Shown one piece after another: positions 29,008 to 39,091 of a DNA stretch of 64,000 bases. Numbering within the stretch: position 1 is the first letter of the stretch; every line of letters starts with the position of its first letter. The notes below the pieces were generated by a model, which was given only the letters and a program-made list of their open reading frames with translations, was not told where the DNA came from and did not search any database. This DNA comes from Trebonia sp963795335 (GTDB lineage: Bacteria; Actinomycetota; Actinomycetes; Streptosporangiales; Streptosporangiaceae), in the NCBI GenBank assembly GCA_963795335.1, contig CAWCHI010000018.1:160607-224606 (forward strand), in the 5' to 3' direction. The position numbers were made by a program, and so were the translations under genes.

Positions 29008-30328
29008 GCGCGGCGTACACCGCGGCCGCGGCCACGTAGCTGGCGCCGACGAACAGGATCACCAGGTAGGACTGGCCGGTGACGCGGCAGGAACGGGATC
29101 GCGATCGCCGGGCCGGCGACGTAGGCGACGTTGTAGAGCATGTCGTAGAGCGAGAAGACGCGGCCCATGTAGGCGTCGTCGACCGTCTCCTGCACGGTGG
29201 TGTCCACGCAGATCTTCACGCACTGAGCCGACAGCCCGAGGGCGAACCCGAGCACCAGGTAGGTGTACTTGTCGAAGGTCGGGCCGAGCAGGATCACCAC
29301 GACGCCGCCGGCCAGCAGCCACAGCGCGATCCACTGGTCCTTGGTCAGCCGCTTGACGCCTTGCGGGGTTATCACCGCGGCCAGGCCGAAGCCGATCGCC
29401 GAGGTGATGACGAGCAGGGTGACGCTGCCGAGCGCCTTGTTCCCGTTGCCGCCGGAGTAGAAGTAGTTCCGGTACAGCAGCAGGGCCTGGACCAGCAAGC
29501 GTGCCGTACAGCGCGCGGTTGCACGCCGACCGCGCCCAGGGCGTAGGCGGCCTTCCGCTTCTGGTTCAGGTGCCTGAGCCCGTCGATGAGGCCGCGGAAG
29601 ACGTCCCTGAGCTCGCGGCCGAGGCTGGCTCCGGCCCGGGCGGCGCGGCCCGCCGTCGGACTCGAACGGGCCGAGCAGGTTCTTCGCCAGCCGGGTGCCG
29701 AGCAGGCCGGCCACGATGTAGCAGGCGCCGGCGAACCACAGCGTGGCCGCGCTGCCCGGCGAGCCCGCCGCCGACGATGCAGGTGGACGCCGAGGCCGGC
29801 CACGCCGCCGGCGAACCCCACGATGGTGCCCGAGGTCGGCGCGACCGCGTTCGCCATCACCAGCTTGCCCGGCCGGACCACGTGCGGCGTGCCCGCGGAG
29901 ACGGCCGACAGGAAGAAGCGGTTCACCCCGAGCACCGCCAGCGCGCTGATGTACAGCGGGATGCCGGTCTGGCCGGCCAGGACGACGAATCCAGCCACCG
30001 CGACCATCGCGGCCCGGATCAGCGCCCCGTAGACGATGATCTGCCGCCGCGACCAGCGGTCGATGAACACCCCGGCGAACGGGCCGATCAGCGAGTACGG
30101 CACGTAGAGGACGGTGAAGGCGTAGACCGCGGCGGCCGGGTTGGGAAAGGACTGGGCGCTGAAGAACGCGTAGGCGGCGAACCCGGCGTTGAAGACGCCG
30201 TCGCCTGTCTGGGAGACCAGGCGGGCGGCGAACAGCTTGCGGAAGTCCCGTTCGGCCAGAACTGCCTTCAGGTCGGCCCAGAAGGAGGACCGCCTGCCTT
30301 CCGGTTCAGCCTCAGCGCCGGCGGACAC
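28937..30328 (-). CDS. MFS transporter (about six frameshifts)
   Basis: This is a major facilitator permease of the drug-efflux type. It starts at GTG 30328; MFS hallmarks are RDFRKLFAARLVSQTGDGVF, YSLIGPFAGVFIDRWSRRQI (motif A) and LAVLGVNRFFLSAVSAGTPH. The second half, in another frame, reads GTRLAKNLLGPFESDG, LRDVFRGLIDGLRHLNQKRK, LVQALLLYRNYFYSGGNGNK and VDDAYMGRVFSLYDMLYNVA. About six shifts (near 29780, 29755, 29650, 29520, 29508, 29085) are each one extra base. It ends with VTGQSYLVILFVGASYVAAA and TAG at 28937. The substrate is unknown. Confidence 0.85.
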
Positions 30329-30403
30329 CGCTTCAGCTTAATAAGACCGCGGACCGGACGGTTGTCCGGCCCGCGGTGGACGAGCGAGTTGCCAGTGCTG
30401 GTG

Positions 30404-31500
30404 CTAGCGGTCGACCTCGCCCTTGATGAACTTCTCCACCAGGTCGCGGCAGGTGCTGTCGTCGAACTGCTCCGGCGGGGACTTCATGAAGTAGGAGCTG
30501 GCCGAGATGATCGGGCCGCCGATGCCGCGGTCCTTGGCGATCTTGCAGGCGCGGAGCGCGTCGATGATGACGCCCGCCGAGTTCGGCGAGTCCCACACCT
30601 CGAGCTTGTACTCCAGGCTGAGCGGCACGTCGCCGAAGGACCTGCCCTCGAGGCGAACGTAGGCGAACTTGCGGTCGTCGAGCCACGGCACGTGGTCGGA
30701 CGGGCCGATGTGCACGTCGGCCTTCGCCATCTCGTGCGGGATCTGCGAGGTGACCGCCTGGGTCTTGGAGATCTTCTTGGACTGCAGGCGCTTGCGCTCC
30801 AGCATGTTCATGAAGTCCATGTTGCCGCCGAAGTTGAGCTGGTAGGTCCGCTCCAGCTCGACGCCGCGGTCCTCGAACAGCTTGGCCAGCACGCGGTGCG
30901 TGATCGTGGCACCAACCTGGGACTTGATGTCGTCACCGACGATGGGCACGCCCGCCTCGGTGAACTTGGCCGCCCAGGCGGGGTCGGACGCGATGAACAC
31001 CGGCAGCGCGTTGACGAAGCCGACCTTGGCGTCGATGGCGCACTGGGCGTAGAAGCGGTCCGCCTGCTCGGAGCCAACCGGCAGGTACGCAGACGAGCAC
31101 GTCGACCCGGGCCTCGCGGAGCGCCGCGACCACGTCCACGGCCGGGTCGTCGGACTCGGTGATGATCTCGCGGTAGTAGTCGCCGAGGCCGTCGAAGGTG
31201 TGGCCGCGCTGCACGATCACACCGGTCGGGGGCGACGTCAGCGAACTTGATGGTGTTGTTCTCGCTGGCGAAGATCGCCTCCGAGATGTCGAGCCCGACC
31301 TTCTTGGCGTCCACGTCGAAGGCGGCGACCACCTCGACGTCAGACACGTGATAACCGCCAAACCGGACGTGCATGAGGCCCGGGACCCGCGCGTCATCCG
31401 CAGCGTCCTTGTAATATTCAAGACCTTGGATGAGCGAGCTCGCGCAGTTGCCCACCCCCACGATGGCGACGCGCACGGTTTCAGAGGGCACAGCACCCAT
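30404..31500 (-). CDS. ino1: myo-inositol-1-phosphate synthase (two frameshifts)
   Basis: This enzyme converts glucose-6-phosphate to inositol-3-phosphate using NAD, feeding mycothiol and phosphatidylinositol in actinomycetes. It starts at ATG 31500 with the Rossmann motif VRVAIVGVGNCASSLIQGLE. After shifts near 31225 and 31090 (one extra base each) it continues RGHTFDGLGDYYREIITESD, CAIDAKVGFVNALPVFIASD, LNFGGNMDFMNMLERKRLQS, KISKTQAVTSQI and IGPSDHVPWLDDRKFAYVRL. About 364 residues, the short actinobacterial form. The start overlaps the padR stop (TGATG), so the two genes are coupled. Confidence 0.93.
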
Positions 31501-32156
31501 CAGGATGACTCCTTCTCGCTTCCGCGATCTATTCCAGGATTTATGTCGGACGGCGCTGCCGGCGGGTAGGGTCCGCCGCCGGTGCCGCTTGTTGTCTCCG
31601 ACCGCCGTTCCTCGGCGATCAGTTCATTGAGCCAGCGGACGTCGCGCTCCACGGCCTCGAGCCCGTGCCGCTGGAGTTCGAGGGTGTAGCTGTCCACCCG
31701 CTCGCGGGTCCGCGCGAGGGCCGCGCGCAGTCCCTCCACCCGGTCCTCGAGGCGGCTGCGCCGCCCTTCCAGGATCCGCAGCCGGATGTCGGCCCGGGTC
31801 TGGCCGAAGAAGGCGAAGTGGACGCCGAACTCGTCGTCTTCCCAGGCGGCCGGGCCCGCGTTGATCAGCAGGTCCTGGAACCGCTCCTTGCCCTCAGCGG
31901 TCAGCCGGTAGACGATCTTGGACCGGCCAGGAGCCTTGCCTGCCCGGCTGTCGTCGGCCGGCTCGTCGCCCTCCTTGGCGATCAGCCCGTCGGCGTACAG
32001 CTTGGTCAGGCAGGGGTAGAGGGTGCCGTAGGAGAGCGCGCGGAACGTGCCGAGCAGCATGTTCAGCTGCTTGCTGAGCTCGTAGCCGTGCATCGGTGCC
32101 CGGTGCAGCAGCCCGAGGACGGCGAACTCAAGGACGGCAGTCCGGTTCCGGCCCAC
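31500..32156 (-). CDS. PadR-family transcriptional regulator
   Basis: This winged-helix repressor has 218 residues from GTG 32156, with a G-run SD upstream; the frame is open further, but that part is the operator region. PadR DNA-binding pieces: LEFAVLGLLHRAPMHGYELS, FRALSYGTLYPCLTKLYADG and YRLTAEGKERFQDLLINAG. The C-terminal coiled-coil (RLEDRVEGLRAALARTRERV) mediates dimerisation. It sits directly upstream of and coupled to ino1, as in Streptomyces, suggesting it controls its own operon. Three regularly spaced CGATAT motifs lie just upstream. Confidence 0.92.
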   Translation of the reverse strand: MGRNRTAVLEFAVLGLLHRAPMHGYELSKQLNMLLGTFRALSYGTLYPCLTKLYADGLIAKEGDEPADDSRAGKAPGRSKIVYRLTAEGKERFQDLLINAGPAAWEDDEFGVHFAFFGQTRADIRLRILEGRRSRLEDRVEGLRAALARTRERVDSYTLELQRHGLEAVERDVRWLNELIAEERRSETTSGTGGGPYPPAAPSDINPGIDRGSEKESS

Positions 32157-32191
32157 GGCATCCCCCCGTTGGTAGGGTTCGTGTATCTGGA

Positions 32192-32227
32192 CGATATCTC
32201 TTGCCGATATCTCGGTTCGATATATCG
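32192..32227. promoter_or_regulatory. candidate PadR operator: three CGATAT repeats at 13-bp spacing
   Basis: CGATATCTC (32192), CGATATCTC (32205) and CGATATATCG (32218) start exactly 13 bp apart, 36 bp or more upstream of the padR start, in the divergent padR/DUF5318 gap. AT-rich motifs of this type are typical PadR targets. Confidence 0.6.
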
Positions 32228-32350
32228 ATGCGACGTTTCCCAGCATAGGTCACTGTTCGGCCCCAGGCAACCGCCTGTTCACCGGTATGCGGCGCGCAGG
32301 TCGCGAACAGGTCTCGATCCAGGCGCGGCTTCCGACGTACGCTGTGGAAC

Positions 32351-32761
32351 ATGGCAGGCACGATTGCTCGTCGCTCCGTAGTGGACTACGCGCTCGCGCG
32401 GCGCGCTGCGCTCGCGTCCGTGCGCTCCGGCCACACCACGATGGCCGATGCCTGCGACGCCCACCCGTACCTGCTGCGCGCGGCCAAGTACCACGGCGAG
32501 GCGACCGAGGAGCGCTGCCCGCTCTGCCGTAAGACGAACGTCACACATGTCACCTATGTGTACGGAGACGAACTCGGACAGTACGCGGGACGGGTCAAGC
32601 GCACCCCCGAGCTGACGGAGATGGCTGCCGAATACGGCGAATTCCGGGTGTATGTGGTCGAGGTCTGCCAAAGTTGTGGCTGGAACCATCTGGCCACGTC
32701 GTACGTGCTTGGCACCGGTGAGCCGCCTGCCCGCCGGGGCCGCCGGGCACGTCCGAACTGA
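32351..32761 (+). CDS. DUF5318 zinc-ribbon-like protein
   Basis: The protein has 136 residues in one frame from ATG 32351. Two cysteine pairs, CPLCRKTNVTHVTYVYGDEL and EVCQSCGWNHLATSYVLG, look like a zinc ribbon. An N-terminal helix reads RRSVVDYALARRAALASVRS and there is a basic C-terminus. This actinobacteria-specific family is regularly found between the padR/ino1 pair and the penicillin-binding protein. Function unknown; nucleic-acid binding is only a guess. It is divergent from padR. Confidence 0.85.
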   Translation: MAGTIARRSVVDYALARRAALASVRSGHTTMADACDAHPYLLRAAKYHGEATEERCPLCRKTNVTHVTYVYGDELGQYAGRVKRTPELTEMAAEYGEFRVYVVEVCQSCGWNHLATSYVLGTGEPPARRGRRARPN

Positions 32762-32777
32762 GTTCTAGCCGGCTTTC

Positions 32778-32811
32778 CGCTCTGAGGCCTGACACGCTCT
32801 GAGGCCTGACA
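32778..32811. repeat. 17-bp tandem duplication
   Basis: CGCTCTGAGGCCTGACA occurs twice in direct succession, 17 bp after the DUF5318 stop. Nothing else is evident in the 230-bp gap before the PBP gene. Confidence 0.75.
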
Positions 32812-32992
32812 GAGGGAGCCGTAAGGACAAAAAGAGTTCACCGACCTTGGACCGCCTGCGTCAGCAGGTAACGTGTGGGGTCGGCGGGACGCGGCTCTGC
32901 ACTTTCAGCCACGGACGGTGCCCAGGTAAGGCCGGACGCAATCCCAGCCGGGGTCGGGCCACCGGGCTCGTTCACAGCCACTGCGAGGACGT

Positions 32993-35900
32993 GTGAGTAA
33001 CAACGACTTTGACGGGCCTGCCTACTGGCCCGAGGGTGCGCGGGGAGCTGAGGAGCAGGAGGGCCGGCGCAGCGACGGGCACGGGCAGGGCGCAGGCGAC
33101 GGCGCCCGCTACCCAGCCCCCGAAGGGCTGGGGAAACGACGGCTTCTGGCGTGACTCGTCGGTCGACGCCAGCTACGACACTCACCTGCACGACCCGGTG
33201 CGCCCGCAGGGCGGCCAGGGGACCGGCCGGCAGGCCGACCCCGGCTACAGTTACTGGGCCGACGGGCGTGGCTGGGAGAACAGCGCGCCCCGGGGAGGAA
33301 GCCCGTGGCCGGGCCAGGCGTCAGCCCAGCCCCCGTTCGGCTCCTCCGCTGCGGCCGGCCACCCGGCGGCTGGCGGGTACGGCGGCACGACCGGCAGCCA
33401 GAGTGGTGGCTACGGGGGATACGGTCCTCGCGAACCGGGCGCGCCCGGCGGTTACGGGACCGGGGGTTACGGTTCCGGCGGCTACGGTTCCGGCGGCTAC
33501 GGTTCCGGGGGCTACGGGCCTGGTGGTCCCGGCGCGGGCAGCCCGGGCGCGGGCGGTCCCAACTGGACCGGCGGTTCTCGGCGCTCCCGGCGCTCCCGGC
33601 GGCCCGGGCGGGCCAGCGGGGCCGGGCGGGCCCAGTGGCCCGGGTGGCCCCGGTGGCCCGGGTCGGCCCGGGGGCCCGGCCGGCCCTGGCCGGCCCGGCA
33701 AGCGCAAGGGCAGCTGGTGGCGCCACTGGACCTGGAAGAAGGCGCTCGCGGTCACCGGCGGCCTGGCCGTGCTCTTCGTCGTCTGCCTGTTCGGCGTGTA
33801 CCAGTACATCGCCAGCTCGACTACCATCCCGGACGCCCTGGCCAGTGCGAACTACCAGAACACGACCGTCTACTACAGCGACGGCAAGACCGTGCTCGGC
33901 ACCATCGGCACCGTCAACCGGCAGGACCTGACGTTCAGCCAGATCCCGGTGAAGCTGCAGGACTCGGTGCTCGCGGCCGAGGACCGCTCGTTCTGGACCG
34001 AGGGCGGCATTTCGCCCACCGGCATCCTCCGCGCCGCCTACGACGACGTGACCAGCAGCGGCGGCAGCCTGTCGGGCGGGTCGACGCTCACCCAGCAGTT
34101 CGTCAAGAACTACTACGACGGCGTCGGCGTCCAGCAGACCGCGAGCCGGAAGATCAAGGAGATCTTCATCGCCCAGAAGCTGACGAAGACCAAGTCCAAG
34201 CAGTGGATCTTGACCAACTACCTGAACCTGATCTACCTGGGGGACAACTCCTACGGGGTCGCGGCCGCCGCCCAGACCTACTTCGGCAAGCCGGTCAGCC
34301 AGCTCACCACGGCCCAGGACGCGGTCATCGCGGCGATCATCCAGGAGCCGTCGACTGTATCCGCAGCCCACGTACCGCACCGACCTGATCGCCCGCTGGC
34401 ACTACGTGCTCAACGGCATGGTCAAGATGAACGACATGACCCAGGCCGAGGCCAACGCGACGAAGTTCCCCGCGCTGCTGACGGACTCCTCGTCGAGCCC
34501 GTCCGGCAATGCGTCGTCACTCACGACCAACAGCAGCGACCCGTGGGCGCCGTACCTGATGACCCAGGTCTACGACGAGCTCAACGAGTCCAAGGCCGAT
34601 GGCGGCGACGGCGTCTCGGAGCAGCAGCTGGACACCGGCGGGCTCAAGATGGTGACCACGATCAGCCGCCCGATGGAAGACGAGATGTACAAGGCGGTCG
34701 ACGAGAACATCGCCGCGGTCAAGGCGATCCCCGGCGCCGAGTACCCGAGCTACGTCCGGATCGGGGCCGAGCTGCAGAACCCGGGCAACGGCGAGATCCT
34801 GGCCGAGTACCCGGGCCCGGGGCAGAACATGTCGTCGCGGACTGCAAGCATGGACTGCGCAAACACCGCGCTACACCCGCGAGCAGGTCGGGTCGTCGTT
34901 CAAGCCCTACGTGCTGTCGGCCGCGGTCGCCCAGGGCATGAACGTCCAGACGAGCACCCTCAACGCGAACCAGTACCTGTGCGTACCGCCCGACTCGGAG
35001 CCGACGGTGCTGTCCAAGACGATGAAGTTACTTCGCCGCCTGGCAACATCTGCCCCGGCCTGCCGGACTACTTCCCAGTCGAGAACGACGGCGGGGAGGT
35101 GATCGGCAACGCCGACGAAGGGCGGGGGAACCACCGTGCAGAACGCGCTCGCCCAGTCCTCCAACACCGCGTTCACCGACCTCACGCACCGGGTGACCAC
35201 GAAAAGCGTCATCAACATGGCGAACACGTATGGCGTTGACATCAAGGCCTCCGGGCTTAGCTCCAACTACGGCGCAGTGGGTATCGCGCTCGGCACCCAG
35301 TCGCTGACGGTGACCGAACAGACCACGATGCTGTCCACCATCGACAACGACGGTGTCTACCATCAGGCCCACATCGTCCAGTACTGGCAGGCACCCGAAG
35401 GGTCACAGCAGCGGGCGAACGTGGCCACGCACGGGGTCCTCGACCCGTCCAACCCGGTGAACAACGCGCAACTCGACTCCCAGGTGCAGTACGCCATGCA
35501 GATGACGACGGTCGACGGCACCGGTACCGCAGCCGCCTACGGGCTTGGGAACCGGCCGATCATCGCCAAGACCGGGACGACCACTGGGTCCAAGGACGGC
35601 TTCTTCATCGGCGCCATCCCCCAGTACTCCCTCGTCGTGGGGATGTCCGTGAACGATCAGAGCCTCACTTCCACGCAGAGCCTGGTGCCGCTCACCGGGG
35701 GCGGTTTCGGTGGTTACTGGCCGGCCAAGATCTGGAACACCTTCGCCCAGGCCGAGTTCGCCGACCTGCCGGTCGAGAACTTCCAGAACCCAGTCTTCAG
35801 CGGCGCCGCCTGGAACCAGGTCGGCAAGCTGCCGCCGCCCACGAAGACGTGCGTCGTGGACGGTAAGAAGGTCCAGGTGAAGGGCAAGACCTGCCCGGCT

Positions 35901-36360
35901 CCGAAGCCAACCCCGACCCCTACCCCCACCTGCCAGTGGCAGGGTCAGCAGAACTGCGTGACCCCGGCGCCGACGGACACCTGCCAGTACCAGGGTCAGC
36001 AGAACTGTGTCACCCCGGCGCCGACGGACACCTGCCAGTACCAGGGTCAGCAGAACTGTGTCACCCCGGCGCCGACGGACACTTGCCAGTACCAGGGTCA
36101 GCAGAACTGCGCGACCCCGACGGGGGCTTCCCCGTCAGCCTCACCCACTTGCTCCTACAACGGTGAAACCAACTGCACCAGCACTGGTCCCGGCAACGGG
36201 AGCGGAGGGAACGGGGGAGGGAACGGCAATGGCGCGGCCACGACCTCCAGCACGGCCCAGGCCGGCCTGGCGGCCGGTGGGGGGCTCGCCGTGCTGCCCG
36301 GCTCGACTACTGTGGTCGGTGATGACCCGGCGGCGCAGGCGCCGTGCGGGCACCCGGTAG
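32993..36360 (+). CDS. bifunctional penicillin-binding protein (GT51 + transpeptidase; several frameshifts)
   Basis: This class A PBP polymerises and cross-links peptidoglycan. It starts at GTG 32993 with GAGGA upstream. The N-terminus is a G/Y/S-rich cytosolic repeat (GGYGSGGYGSGGYGSGGYG). One membrane helix (ALAVTGGLAVLFVVCLFGVY) follows. The GT51 domain has SVLAAEDRSFWTEGGISPTG and GGSTLTQQFVKNYY. The transpeptidase domain has SxxK in VGSSFKPYVLS, SxN in AQSSNTAFTDL and the KTGT box in IIAKTGTTTGSKDGFFIGAI. Cys-containing tandem repeats form the tail. Shifts lie near 33130, 33585, 34357, 34870, 35020 and 35128. The C-terminal end is uncertain: the present frame runs into the next gene, so I end at the nearest stop after one further shift (TAG 36358). 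Confidence 0.88.
35931..36113 (+). repeat. 51-bp tandem repeats encoding CQYQGQQNC units
   Basis: A partial first unit (35931-35960) is followed by three near-identical 51-bp units starting at 35961, 36012 and 36063. Each encodes the 17-residue TPAPTDTCQYQGQQNCV pattern in the PBP tail; a diverged copy (CSYNGETNC) follows. Confidence 0.9.
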
Positions 36361-36398
36361 GTCCGCCGACGGACCTCACGAGCTCGAGGGGGCAGTTA

Positions 36399-38009
36399 GT
36401 GCGGTACCGCTACCCGGCGTTCGTCGGCGCGGGCATCGCCGCGTCTGCGCTGGCGGCGCTGCTCGGCTACGCCCAGAAGCTGCCGTGCAGCTCCGGCGGT
36501 GCGTGGAACAGCTTCACCGGCCAGTTCCGGGACGCCTGCTACACCGACATTTACCCGCTGTACTACAACGAGCAGCTGTCGGCCGGGAAGGTGCCCTACT
36601 ACGGCCACCCGGTCGAGTACCCGGTGCTGATGGGCTGGATGATGGAGGCCGCGGCGTGGGCGGTGCACTCGGTGGCCGACGCCTACTCCCGCGGCAAGGA
36701 CTTCTACGACGTCACCGTCCTGCTGCTCGCGCTCTGCCTGCTAGCCGGGGTGCTCGCCACCGCCGCCACCGCCTACCGCGAAAGCGACCTGGCGGGCCGG
36801 AACGCGGCCCTGCTGGTGGCGCTGTCACCCGGACTCATCCTGGCGGCCTATATCAACTGGGACATGTTCGCGATGGCGCTCACGGCCGGCGGCCTGGCCG
36901 CCTGGGCCGCCCGGCGGCCGTGGCTGGGCGGGGCGCTGCTCGGCCTGGCGGTCGCGACCAAGTTCTACCCGCTGCTGATCTTCGGGGCGCTGTTCCTGGT
37001 CTGCCTGCGCGCCGGCAAGCTGGCCGACTTCGGCCGGGCCCTGGCCGGCGGCCTGATCGCCTGGCTGGTGATCAACCTGCCGGTGGCACTGACGGCGACG
37101 TCCGGCTGGGCCGAGTTCTACGCCTTCAGCCGCTCGCGCGGCGCCGACTGGGGATCGGTCTGGTACATGTTCGAGCACTACAACGTGCCGGTGATCGGGA
37201 ACTCCTCCCTCCGCGTGCTCAACCTGGTGTCGTCTTGCGCCTTCGCTGTCGCCGCGCTGGCGATCGTGGTCCTCGCGCTCACCGCGCCGCGCCGGCCCCG
37301 GCTGCCGCAGCTCTGTTTCCTGCTCGTGGCCGCGTTCCTCATCCTCAACAAGGTCTGGTCCCCGCAGTACGTGATCTGGCTGGTACCGCTGGCGGTGCTG
37401 GCCCGGCCGCGGATGTGGAGCTACGTGCTGTGGCAGCTGGCCGAGGTGGCCTACTTCCTCGGGATCTGGGGTTACTTCGTCTTCCTGTACCGCCAGCCGG
37501 GCGGCGGCGGCTACACCGGCATCAGCCCGGGCTGGTACTTCGTGATCCTCTCCGCCCGGCTGCTGACGCTGGCCCTGCTGGCCTCGACCGTGGTGCAGGA
37601 CATCCTGCACCCTGAACGGGACCGGGTCCGGGCGTCGGGAGTCCACGACGACCCGTCGGGCGGGGTTGTCGACGGCGCCCCGACCGCTTCGGTGCTGCCG
37701 CCGTGGCGGGCGCGGCGGTCCCCTGGCCGAGGCGGCCGCTGCGGTCAACCCAGCCGGCCGCGCAGCCAGGCGATGTCGTCGGCCAGGCCCGGCTCCGGGG
37801 TCTCGCAGACAACGGGCGCGCCGGCCGCGCGGACCACGTCGAGCAGGGCCTGCGGGTCGATCGTGCCCGCGTCGAAGTTGGCGTGCCGGTCGGCGCCGGA
37901 GGCGAACTCGTCGCGCGAGTTGTTGCAGTGCACCAGGTCGATCCGGCCGGTGATGGCCTTCACCCGGTCGACCGCCTCCGGCAACTCGATCCCGGCCGAG
38001 TTCGCGTGA
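36399..38009 (+). CDS. DUF2029-type membrane glycosyltransferase
   Basis: This is a GT87-like polyprenyl-phosphate-dependent mannosyltransferase family protein. I start at GTG 36399 because GAGGGGG lies eight bases upstream, although the frame is continuous with the PBP tail. Extracytoplasmic pieces ACYTDIYPLYYNEQLSAGKV and YYGHPVEYPVLMGWMMEAAA are typical, followed by many membrane helices (VTVLLLALCLLAGVLATAAT; NAALLVALSPGLILAAYINW; WLGGALLGLAVATKFYPLLI; SPQYVIWLVPLAVLARPRMW). Family similarity ends near 37640. No stop occurs in any frame before 37745, so about 90 C-terminal residues run antisense to the convergent endonuclease gene; the true end may differ. Confidence 0.82.
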   Translation: MRYRYPAFVGAGIAASALAALLGYAQKLPCSSGGAWNSFTGQFRDACYTDIYPLYYNEQLSAGKVPYYGHPVEYPVLMGWMMEAAAWAVHSVADAYSRGKDFYDVTVLLLALCLLAGVLATAATAYRESDLAGRNAALLVALSPGLILAAYINWDMFAMALTAGGLAAWAARRPWLGGALLGLAVATKFYPLLIFGALFLVCLRAGKLADFGRALAGGLIAWLVINLPVALTATSGWAEFYAFSRSRGADWGSVWYMFEHYNVPVIGNSSLRVLNLVSSCAFAVAALAIVVLALTAPRRPRLPQLCFLLVAAFLILNKVWSPQYVIWLVPLAVLARPRMWSYVLWQLAEVAYFLGIWGYFVFLYRQPGGGGYTGISPGWYFVILSARLLTLALLASTVVQDILHPERDRVRASGVHDDPSGGVVDGAPTASVLPPWRARRSPGRGGRCGQPSRPRSQAMSSARPGSGVSQTTGAPAARTTSSRACGSIVPASKLACRSAPEANSSRELLQCTRSIRPVMAFTRSTASGNSIPAEFA

Positions 38010-38534
38010 CACGTGTCCAGGCAAAAGCCGACGTCGCCACCGTCGCCGGCCGCGTCGCTGACGCCCTCCCACAGCTGGGCGATCGCGTCGAGCGAGCGCG
38101 CCATCGCGCCGCTACCGCCAGCGGTGTTTTCGATTATCAGCGCGCAACGGCCGGTCGATCTGCTGGATTGCCTTGATCCAGTTGGCCACCCCGGTCGCCG
38201 GGTCGGTGTCCCCGGTGACGTGCCCGCCGTGCACGATCAGGCCCTTGGCGCCGATCGCGGCGGCCGCCTTGAGCTGCTGGTCGAGCAGCTTACGGCTCGG
38301 GATACGGATCCGGTTGTTGGCCGAGGCGACGTTGATCACGTACGGGGCGTGAATGTAGATCTCGACGTCGGCCGCCGCGTAGGCGTCGCGCAGCGCGGCC
38401 GGATCGCCGCCGGGGATCACCGGCCCCTTCCAGCCCTGCGGGTCGCCCAGGAAGAACTGGGCCACCCGGGCGCCGCAGGCCACGGCGTCGTCGAGCGGGT
38501 GATCGGAGTGGAAGTGCCCGCCAATGCGCATCAT
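37745..38534 (-). CDS. endonuclease IV-like deoxyribonuclease (one frameshift)
   Basis: This AP-endonuclease family 2 (Nfo) TIM-barrel, metal-dependent, acts in base-excision repair. From 38534 it reads MMRIGGHFHSDHPLDDAVAC, FFLGDPQGWKG, YIHAPYVINVASANNRIRIP and GLIVHGGHV. One extra base near 38140 shifts the frame into ALIIENTAGGSGAMARSLDA, then DVGFCLDTCHANSAGIELP, IDLVHCNNSRDEFASGADRH and the final PVVCETPEPGLADDIAWLRG. The metal-ligand His/Glu/Asp set looks complete. It is convergent with the glycosyltransferase. Confidence 0.88.
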
Positions 38535-38572
38535 GGCCTAGAGACTAGCCCGCGCCTGTGACACCCGGGCGG

Positions 38573-38908
38573 CTAGCTGAAGCCGCCGTGGGCGAGGCCA
38601 AGGGCGAGGCCCACGAAGCCCGCGAGGATCCCGGTCACGAGGATGATCCGCTCCTCGCGGGTGGCCGACATCATCTGGCCGAACAGGCCGACGAGCATGG
38701 CTGCCAGCCCGGTGGCGGAGGCCGCGATCGCCCAGCCGTGCGCACCGCTCGGGCCGGTCCGCAGGAAAAGCCCGAGCGCGAAGGACAGCAGCCCGATGAT
38801 GAGGGTGAAGAAGCTGGCCACGTTCAGCAGCGGGTGCGAGCGGCCATCCGAGTTCAGGTTCGGGCGCGCCGAGCGCCCCGGCCTGCTGGTTCCGACAGTG
38901 CCTGCCAT
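38573..38908 (-). CDS. small three-helix membrane protein
   Basis: The protein has 111 residues from ATG 38906-38908, with GGGAGG six bases upstream. After a polar start (AGTVGTSRPGRSARPNLNSD) there are three hydrophobic segments: LLNVASFFTLIIGLLSFALG, WAIAASATGLAAMLVGLFGQ and ERIILVTGILAGFVGLALGL. The frame is open further upstream but lacks an SD. I do not recognise a function. It is divergent from rpsF and reads toward the endonuclease gene. Confidence 0.7.
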   Translation of the reverse strand: MAGTVGTSRPGRSARPNLNSDGRSHPLLNVASFFTLIIGLLSFALGLFLRTGPSGAHGWAIAASATGLAAMLVGLFGQMMSATREERIILVTGILAGFVGLALGLAHGGFS

Positions 38909-39091
38909 GACGGCCTCCCAGGGGGACTTCATCGTCTGGGGTCTCGTGACCAACGTTCCCATTTTTTTCTCCCGCTGAACAGTTTTCCCCCGGGCGGGAC
39001 GGGGCGGCCGCGATAACGGCTCAGAATGTCCGTGGCCCTTGGTAGTGTTAATGGCTGCGGGCAGGGTCCATCCTGTTGCCCGCACCCTCCT

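Noticed and set aside
29501..31162. 553-codon plus-strand ORF over the MFS and ino1 genes
   Set aside because: Antisense shadow; ino1 and MFS motifs on the minus strand are clear.
35931..36113. CRISPR array
   Set aside because: The 51-bp units are contiguous, in frame and encode a repeated peptide; there are no spacers.
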